Source: Hemileia vastatrix (Eukaryota > Basidiomycota > Pucciniomycetes > Pucciniales > Zaghouaniaceae). From it: 64,000 nt of DNA. A program made the translations under genes and the position numbers. The notes under the pieces were generated by a model. That model made no database searches, was not told where the DNA came from, and worked only from the letters and a program-made list of their open reading frames with translations. The DNA lies in NCBI GenBank assembly GCA_030280995.1, contig JASXTE010000016.1:22067501-22131500 (forward strand). Direction: 5' to 3'. The number at the start of each line of letters is the position of its first letter. Position 1 is the first letter of the stretch. This document shows, piece by piece, positions 57,076 to 64,000 of this stretch.

Positions 57076-58479
57076 ATGCCTTGTCATCCTAGATCTTCTC
57101 AAAGGCAGCCATCACCAAGTTGTTCTTCAAATCCCACTACTCCCACTTTCCCCCGCTCAGCCAAGAAATCAAAGACTGTTCAATTAAAAAAAGATGACCA
57201 TCTCATTCTTATCAACTGACTGAAAACCAAATCTAACTATGATTCTTGTTTTGGTACTGAGTATGCCACTAAAGTAGGAAGGCCCCCCGCATCAAAAGTT
57301 AATGGCTATCTTCTAATGGCAAATGAATTACGCAATAAGACCAAGGGAAGGATTGATCTTTTGCCTAAACAGATGTCTGAACGCTTCAAGAATTACCGAG
57401 AAAAATACAAGAAGGCAAAGGCTCTTTCATCTTCCACTGGTTTTGGGATTACCGACAATGATATAACTAAGGGTATCAAATCCATAGACAATAAACTTTA
57501 TTCTTTATGTCCTTACTTTAAAGAGATGGATGCAATTTTTGGATAGAGAGCCGATGTTAATCCTTTAAACATGTTGGATGGACAAGATATTATCTCTGAA
57601 CATGATGTTGAAGCAAATCTTTTCCCATCCTCTTCCTCCACTCAAGCCTCCCCTCATTTGAATGAGACATATATAGATAGCTTTTCTGTAGATTCTATAG
57701 GTGATTTAACCCAACCAAATCTAACTCAGGTCTGTTTCTTTTTTCTTTTATCTTATCATTTCTATTTTTTATTTACTTATATTTTTCTTATTTCTTAAAA
57801 GGCTGATGAACAAACCCAGGATCCTCAATCAACTGAGTCTGAAGGTAGTGACAATGATGAGGAGGAAAATATGACCTTAAACAAGAAGCGTAGGGCTTCA
57901 AGTAGTCTAAATTTCCACTCACAAAGAAGACAAAAAAGTGATACTTCATCACAAACCCCTTTTTTGTCTATGGAACAATTTTTATAGAAACGTGATTCTG
58001 GTAAGTGATACCATACCTCTTATTACTTTACTCTACTTTTCTTCCACTTTATATTAATTTTTATTATCACTCTAGAACAAGTAGAAATTGCTAAAGAGAC
58101 TCTAAGCTTTGAAAAGAAGAAATATGAGCTCTCTTTAAGCAGGGATGACAGGCTCTATGATTTGGAAGAGAGGAAGTACAAGCTCTCTTTACCAAAGGAT
58201 GATTGGGCCCAAGATTTGGAGGAGAGGAAGTACGAGCTCTCTTTACGGAAGGATGGTTGGGCCCAAGATTTGGAGGAGAAGAAGTTTGAGTTAATTCTAA
58301 GTATTGAAAAATTAAAAAAGAGGAGAAAACACTCGAACATCAAAACCTATTAGAAAAGATGAAATATAAGCTTGATCAAGAAGAAAATTCCAAAAAGAAA
58401 GATTTCTTGATAGAATGTGTTAAAGCTAATAAATCTGTTGAGGAAATTGAACATTTGAAGAAATTTTTGGATGACTAGT
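57076..58479 (+). pseudogene. H3 SANT/Myb-like plus coiled-coil protein gene
   Basis: Same exon structure as the H1 gene (introns near 57730-57802 and 58001-58075). Starts MPCHPRSSQRQPSPSCSS. Nonsense codons: TGA 57218-57220 (TGG in H1, in LINW), TAG 57544-57546 (after DAIFG) and TAG near 57986. One frameshift near 58320. The coiled-coil exon has three 18-residue units (KYELSLRKDGWAQDLEEK type). Otherwise highly similar to H1. Confidence 0.88.
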
Positions 58480-58639
58480 TTGTTTTATTTCTCTCACACT
58501 TCAACTTTTCATATTTCTTTGTACATAAAATTTACAATAATTTCCTGTATTTCATTACTCTATCAATCATTACTTGAATTTTTGTATTTTAATGTTAAAT
58601 ATACTTTTTTTAAATAAAATTTTCATGTCTCCTTTGAAA

Positions 58640-59065
58640 ATTTGACGATCCCCCACCCCTGGAATTTTTTGAAGTAAGGGGTGGGTATCACCAAAATTCT
58701 TTCATGTCATGAATCTTGAAAGTCTTATATGAAACTTTGGCTTTACTACCCCCTGCATTTTACCGGTATCCCAAAAGTTCTTACATGTCAAGAATTTCAC
58801 AAGTCTTATAAGAAATTTTGGCAAAACCCCCCATGGATTTTATTGAAGTAAGGGACAGGTATCACCAAAAAATTTTCACCAAAATATTTAAAAGTCAAAA
58901 AAATTCTATATCTGTTTTAAAAAATTGGAAATACTCTCCCCTGAATTTTATTGAAGCAAGGGGTGGGTATCACCAAAATTTTTCCAAGTCATCAATTTCA
59001 CATGTCAGATTTGAAAATTTGGCAATACCCCCTCCCTGCATTTTATTGAAGTAAGGGGGGGAAGT
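58640..59065. repeat. minisatellite block in H3
   Basis: Five units homologous to 22375-22790, again between the convergent SANT/coiled-coil and TET-like genes. Confidence 0.8.
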
Positions 59066-59360
59066 CATCTAAATTGAATATTATTACATAAATTATTAAA
59101 TAAATTTCTAATATATATCAATTTCCCTAGTTTAAAGTAATGAAAATTCCTCAAGCCAAAATGCAGACCAAGTCTAGAAACAAAAGTTTGGAACTTTCCA
59201 CAGGTATAGGCAAGAGGAACCCATGAAACAAATAAATGTTATCATGATTACCTGTTATACAACCAAAGGTCATTGGCTCATCACTTAACTTGGGAAAATT
59301 GATAAATATAAAATATTTATTAATAATTTATGAAAAAATTTAATATTTTCAATGACAACT

Positions 59361-60620
59361 CTAATCCCCATACTTTTTGGATCTAGATAAAGTTTTTTTA
59401 AATTGAATAACTTTACATTCTTTCTTTACCTTATTGATTCTTTGAATCAACTTATGACTGATTTGAAATGAGCAACTAAAATGTGTTAAATCTTGACAGG
59501 CTTCCAAACCAGGAGGAGCTTTGGTCGTTTGATGATTATCCTTAGAAGAATTCCAAATAGTTTTGATGATACCATTTCCCAAACCAAAATCAATGATGCA
59601 CCGGTGGTCTGGAAAATATAAACCATGTCCTTTGATTTTAGCTGGAGATGGTATTGGGTGGCCAGTTATTGGATTGATATATGAGAATATACCAAAAGTA
59701 AGAAAATTGGCATCATTCCTATCGATATGAATCCTATTGTGGAATCCAGAATGAGTGATAATAACATTAGAAAATAAAAGATATTTGTGGCTGATATCTT
59801 CCCATTTGGAGTCACACCAATTTGGTATTCCAACTTTGGTTGCTAGTTCATGATTTTTTTCAAATGCTTTATTACAGAGCTTTTTGAGTCAAAAAGCAAG
59901 AAAAGAGTTAAATGAAGGTAGAGTGTCCCATAAGTGAAAATCTTCATCTTTTTGAGCTTTAGTGATATTCTTGACCAATGAATATATGCCTATATAAATG
60001 AAATAAGTGAAATGATATTAAGAATGGAAAAAAAATTATTAGACATACCAAGAGAATATCCTTTCACAAACCTGGTCTCCAACCAAATCCAATCATGATA
60101 CCACCCAAAAAATTCGTACTCCTTATAGGTAATTGAACCAAAGCCATTTGATAAAGAGTAATGATAAGATATGATAGTTTATTAAAAGATTCATCTTTTA
60201 CACCATTAAATGAATGAACTTCAAATATGAATTGAGCCTTATAAGAATTATTGATATCTGCAACAACTCGATCATCTCTGAATTCGGTTAGATATTTGAT
60301 ATCTTCTGGTAATTTTTTCGGATATTGATTTTTTTATCTACTTTAGTTTTATGAAAAAAAAATTTTGTGATATGACAAAAATAACTTTCACAGAGAATTT
60401 ATCTTTTCAGATATCTTTCCTTCTGATAAAACTGATTATCTTTAATTTTCTTTGAAGATTTAGATGATGAATTTTTTTTTTCAGATATCTTTTCTTCTGA
60501 TGAGACTGATTATCTTTAATTTTAATGAATGATTTAGAAGAAGAATTTTTTTTTTGGATATCTTTTATTCTGATCAGACTGATTATCATTAATTTTTTTG
60601 AATGATTTAGAAGATGATTG
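59361..60620 (-). pseudogene. H3 TET/JBP-like dioxygenase, decayed and interrupted
   Basis: Terminal exon ends KKYGD at 59361-59363 and matches H1 closely: DNHQTTKAPPGLEACQDLTH, GNGIIKTIWNSSKDN, and upstream RIHIDRNDANFLTF (HxD kept, about 59745-59700). Frames are broken near 59585 and 59890. The Lys/Ser-rich 5' part (about 60620-60400) contains a duplicated block (IKDNQSHQKKRYLKK type, twice) and is cut by gypsy 2. Confidence 0.65.
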
Positions 60621-61531
60621 TTGTCAGCCAGGCTACTAGACTTAACCAGTAAAATAATTAATTATTTTACTGAGTTGAAGCCACACCCCTTCTTCTTACT
60701 AATAATTAATTATCTACTTAAGAATTACTAACAATTAACTAGTTAAGTACAATAAGTAATATAATTAATTAGTGTAAATAAAATGTCCCTTACAGTTTTA
60801 CTCCCTAACACCGTGCTCAATGGTATAAGTCAATGGGAATAGAATTTAATAATAAAATTATAATAAAAAAAACTTTAAAACAATTATATTACCTCAGTGA
60901 GAGATCTGGCATCCCGTGAAAGTAATATAATTAATTAATTATTGTGTAATTAATTGGCACAGTCCAAGGAGCTCAAACTTTATTGCTAATAAATTTGATG
61001 TCCTTGTTGAAGTACCAGTTTATTTAACTCTTGTGTCATATATGTACTCCTTTCAGTCATTCTTTTCCTCACATGCTTACAATATATGGTGTAAATTCTG
61101 TATATTTTATTCCCTCATGTTTTGCCTATAAAAGGCCTCTTACATTGTGCTTTTCAAGACATTCATTTTATCACTTACATTACTATTACACTCACAACAA
61201 TACATTTATTCCTATATTTTATAACTTTAGTATTTACAACACCGTAATTCTAATCTATAATTTATATTGATATCTTATAACTACCTCTTTTATTTGAGTA
61301 AAGCAATTATTTTGATTAAGAAATACGTACCATTCTTTGAGAGTTCAATAAAACCCTAAAATTCCTCATATAAACCTCAAACCAAGCTTCTAGACCAAAA
61401 TTACCCCTTGAAAACTGAGGGCCTTCCCAAATTATCAATGGCGTAATTGAAGAGACCATCAGCGTTTGAATACCTGTAAGGACAAGAAAGCGACAAAAAC
61501 GACAAACATCATACGTCACATAAATTTTTTT

Positions 61532-61590
61532 TTTGCTGTGAACGGGAATCGAACCGCGCTCCAAAAATTAGGTTCATATATTGACTAAAC
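61532..61590 (-). other. tRNA-like fragment (T-arm and 3' acceptor) within the gypsy 2 LTR or leader
   Basis: On the minus strand GCGCGGTTCGATTCCCGTTC then ACAGCA. GGTTCGATTCC is a perfect Pol III B-box/T-loop. The T-stem pairs badly, no 5' acceptor strand complementary to CACAGCA is found, and no A-box is convincing, so this is a degenerate tRNA remnant rather than a functional gene. Confidence 0.35.
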
Positions 61591-61852
61591 GTCGTATATA
61601 TCGTGGTAATTATTGACATTACTATTTGTGGGTTACTCTTCACTCTTCATTTACTACGTATTTCCTTTTACTCAGTACTCTGTAAGTGGCATTAATTTGC
61701 TCATTTTACAGGGGGAGGTGTCTGGTAATTTGGAATTTATTTTTATTTTTATATATTTTTTTTATTTTTCCTGCTTGACCATAATAGAACATTAAGTGTT
61801 CTTAGTCCCAGAAGTAATAAAATAATTATATTTTAATATTAATTATTATAAT

Positions 61853-62360
61853 TTTTCAGTCGACTTTTGTCCTGATTAATTTGAAATTTAATTGTTCCAG
61901 TTGACGAATTGTCCTGACAATAATATTTTTTTTATTAATAAATATTCCATATTTAATTACTTCAGTTGACCTTGAGTCCTGGTAGTTCAATAAATATTCT
62001 AATTAATTAAACTCATATTTAATTATTTCAGTTGACATTAAGTCCTGGTAGTTAAGTGATCAGCTTAATAAAATTTTAAAATAAAAATTCATATTTAATT
62101 ACTTCAGTTGACATTAAGTCCTGGTAGTTAAGTTATCAGTTTAATAAAATTTTGTTAAAAATAATAAAGTTTCATATTTGATTACTTCAGTTGACAATAA
62201 GTCCTGGTAATAAATTAGTTGATTTAAATCCTGAAAATAATTAATTAAAATTATTAATAAAAATTTTAATTTATTTCTACAGTTGATTATATTATAATCC
62301 TGGTTTTAAATTATTTTTTTTTAAATTAATTTTATTCAGTTGATTTTTTATCCTAAAATA
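61853..62360 (+). repeat. leader tandem repeats of gypsy 2 (about eight units of CAGTTGAC...GTCCTGG)
   Basis: Units at about 61858, 61900, 61963, 62028, 62103, 62188, 62280 and 62337 share TTCAGTTGACATTAAGTCCT followed by GGTA, in AT-rich linkers of 40-80 bp. The two central units (62028, 62103) are nearly identical over 60 bp. The leader ends in TTCTTCATTTCAG (62433-62445), a good 3' splice site 12 nt before the gag ATG. Confidence 0.75.
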
Positions 62361-62456
62361 AGATTTTTTTATTTTTATTTTATTTTTTGTTAAATAAAAA
62401 TCAAAAAGGCTAATTAATCTTATTGTCTCTTTTCTTCATTTCAGTAAAATCTTAAA

Positions 62457-64000
62457 ATGACTTACCAAAGTGGCTCTGCTGCATGTGAAGAAGAACTAGA
62501 CTTGATTGATTATGATGAGCCTACTTCTGTAAGTTCTCCTTTAACAAGAAGAATTTCTCAAACTAATAAATCCTTGCCCCAAACAGGATGTAGAAATGGA
62601 AGAAGTAGAAATCCTAGTGGACACAACTCAGGATCAGAAGCCTATGATAAACCCACCAGAAGAGCTTCCAAAAGGCTTCAGGATAAAAAAGATGCCATTG
62701 TCTCAGCTGGTAAAGAATCTGTCAACTCACATTAAGGAGCTAAGGACAGAAAACTTGAGACTAAAGGTAAGGGTAGATGCTCTGGAAGAAAAGGTGAGAA
62801 GAACAGATACCTTTCTTCAAGAGAAGAAGAAACCTCTTCCTCCCAGGGATCAACAACAATTGGCTCCCCAGTCCCAAGAGAAGGTGGAAGTGTCCAAGTG
62901 GCAGTGGGACTGGTTAAACACTCAGTGGGACTACCTGTCTCAAATTCAGCATCAGTTACCTCAGGCAGGTCCATCAAGGCCCAACCAGGTCAACCCCACT
63001 CCTCCCCACCCTTATCAAGGAGGAAAAAGAAGAAGAAAGCCCAATATGGTGATACCCAGCAAACCCTGGTACGTCCCTCTATTGATTCTCAAGTGTCTTT
63101 TCTTGTGGCTGACTCTGTTCATTCAGGTAAATCTGGAAGGGAGGATGAAACTTTGAGACCTATAGAGGCTGGGAATAGTAGACAGATATCTCATGTATCT
63201 AATCCATTACTTTTAATTGCTACCTCAATGATTAATCCTGATATGGCTGTAATTGATAAAACTCTTGACCCTGAGTTCTATGAGAGTCTGGAAAGTTACT
63301 CAGTTTCCTTATTGAGAAACACTCCAGATGTAGCAAGAATTAATGATGATTACTTGAGAGATATTATTGCCAAACAAAATCATATAATGAACAATATGCA
63401 ATTTACTCAGAGATATAATAGTTTGTTAACTGATCAGGGTTATCAAGCATTAAGAAGTGAATCACAGAGAGTCTCTGATGAATTGTCTCATTACAAAGCA
63501 ACCCATGAAAAGAAAGTTGCTTTATGGCAAAATATAAAAAATGATTTGTCTAAACTAAAAGATACTGTATCTGCCTGTTGCCAGGAGGTGGAGATAGATA
63601 AGATAAATCTGAAAAGATTGAATGACCATTTGTCATCTTTTCAAAATAAAAATCAGTTATCTTTTGCAACTATCAATGAGAGTTTATCTAGTCTTCCAAG
63701 AATAAAAACAAGACTAACAACCATTGAAGAAAAATTGAACTCATTGTTGAATGACCAGAAATATTCTGACATTTCTGTGAAGGAACATATAGTACAGGAT
63801 GCTCAAATAGTGCCTGTGGCTAGCTCATCTAAAGTAACAATAGCTCCAGAAATACCTGTTGATAACACTAAGTTTCCATCAAAGACTGATGATGCAACAG
63901 GATCTGCAACAGAAGGATTAAACAATGAGATTTCAGCCTAATTAGAGAAATTACAGCTTCTTCTTACTCAGAAACAAGCTAGTACTAAGGAGACTCCTTC
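62457..64000 (+). pseudogene. gypsy 2 gag (partial, with nonsense codons)
   Basis: Same frame in two open parts, 62457-62735 (MTYQSGSAACEEELDLIDYD...) and 62898-63941, with stops between, then TAA 63939-63941 followed by in-frame continuation to the edge. Residues downstream of 63170 are a long coiled coil (LKDTVSACCQEVEIDKINLK; INESLSSLPRIKTRLTTIEE) matching the gypsy 1 gag coiled coil (FAQTNQSVSELLQRLTKVEI). No zinc knuckle or protease is reached. Confidence 0.7.
62596..63156 (+). CDS. overlapping +1-frame ORF of gypsy 2 (coiled coil plus KWQWDW motif)
   Basis: 186 codons, intact, in the +1 frame relative to gag. It has a coiled coil (LVKNLSTHIKELRTENLRLK, VRVDALEEKVRRT), then PQSQEKVEVSKWQWDWLNTQW, PHPYQGGKRRRKP and IPSKPW, colinear with the gypsy 1 ORF at 34171-34692. 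The gag frame has stops in the same interval, so in this copy the +1 frame is the better preserved one. Confidence 0.6.
   Translation: MEEVEILVDTTQDQKPMINPPEELPKGFRIKKMPLSQLVKNLSTHIKELRTENLRLKVRVDALEEKVRRTDTFLQEKKKPLPPRDQQQLAPQSQEKVEVSKWQWDWLNTQWDYLSQIQHQLPQAGPSRPNQVNPTPPHPYQGGKRRRKPNMVIPSKPWYVPLLILKCLFLWLTLFIQVNLEGRMKL

Larger units (their letters stand above)
56709..60621. mobile_element. PIF/Harbinger element H3, left part, cut by gypsy 2
   Basis: The left TIR GGGGGTATCAATGTTGACC is preceded by TATTA (56704-56708), and the first 100 bp are nearly identical to H1. Contains the SANT/coiled-coil gene, minisatellite and TET-like gene in the same order and orientation as H1. Interrupted at 60622, within the Ser-rich 5' end of the TET gene, by gypsy 2. 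The transposase and right end lie outside the window. Confidence 0.85.
60622..64000 (+). mobile_element. Ty3/gypsy element 2, 5' part, runs off the right edge
   Basis: Begins TGTCAGCCAGGCTAC at 60622 in H3. It has a TATA box in GCCTATAAAAGGCC (about 61134-61147), a long leader, and gag homologous in layout to gypsy 1. Protease, pol and the 3' LTR are outside. The LTR end is uncertain (candidates TTGACA at 61618 or GAACA at 61791). Confidence 0.82.

Overview
The window looks like a transposon-dense, AT-rich block of a filamentous fungal nuclear genome. A basidiomycete is most likely, and a rust-type (Pucciniales) genome would fit, but the species cannot be named from sequence alone. The reasons are short GT-AG introns of about 59-92 nt, Ty1/copia, chromodomain Ty3/gypsy and PIF/Harbinger elements, a recognisable fungal mS38 (Cox24/AURKAIP1-type) mitochondrial ribosomal gene, and a small secreted cysteine-containing protein. 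Almost everything else is mobile DNA in several nesting layers, most of it resolvable from target-site duplications (TSDs).

Layout. 1-3805: copia element 1 (minus strand, runs off the left edge). 4519-4842: small secreted protein gene. 5305-5557: end fragment of a third copia element. 5559-18694: Harbinger element A, whose transposase gene is split by a gypsy solo LTR (6699-13056), itself split by copia element 2 (6720-11917). 20483-36671: Harbinger H1, the best preserved copy, with gypsy 1 (27567-36405) inserted near its right end. 37037-39015: LTR fragments with a CACTA-type MITE. 39117-40432: a 1.3-kb polypurine satellite. 40534-43838: a TIR element holding a Tc1/mariner deletion derivative and a Harbinger MITE. 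44292-45226: the mS38 host gene. 46993-50735: Harbinger H2, a rearranged deletion derivative. 52318-54617: SNF2-helicase pseudogene. 54748-55710: unknown gene or pseudogene on the opposite strand. 56040-56289: second CACTA MITE. 56709 onward: Harbinger H3, interrupted at 60622 by gypsy 2, which runs off the right edge.

The most interesting system is the Harbinger family. H1 carries three genes: a DDE transposase with its acidic residues intact, a spliced 418-residue SANT/Myb-like plus coiled-coil protein, and a protein resembling the TET/JBP (2OG-Fe(II)) dioxygenases. Element A carries the same three in decayed form plus a cysteine-cluster gene; H2 and H3 keep parts. Fungal TET/JBP genes are known as passengers of KDZ transposons; here the partner is a PIF/Harbinger transposase, and the copies have 5-bp TSDs (TATTA, AAATA) rather than the usual 3 bp. 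A plausible reading is a transposon that brings its own DNA-demethylation enzyme. A second lead is an overlapping reading frame at the 5' end of gag that is conserved between gypsy 1 and gypsy 2.
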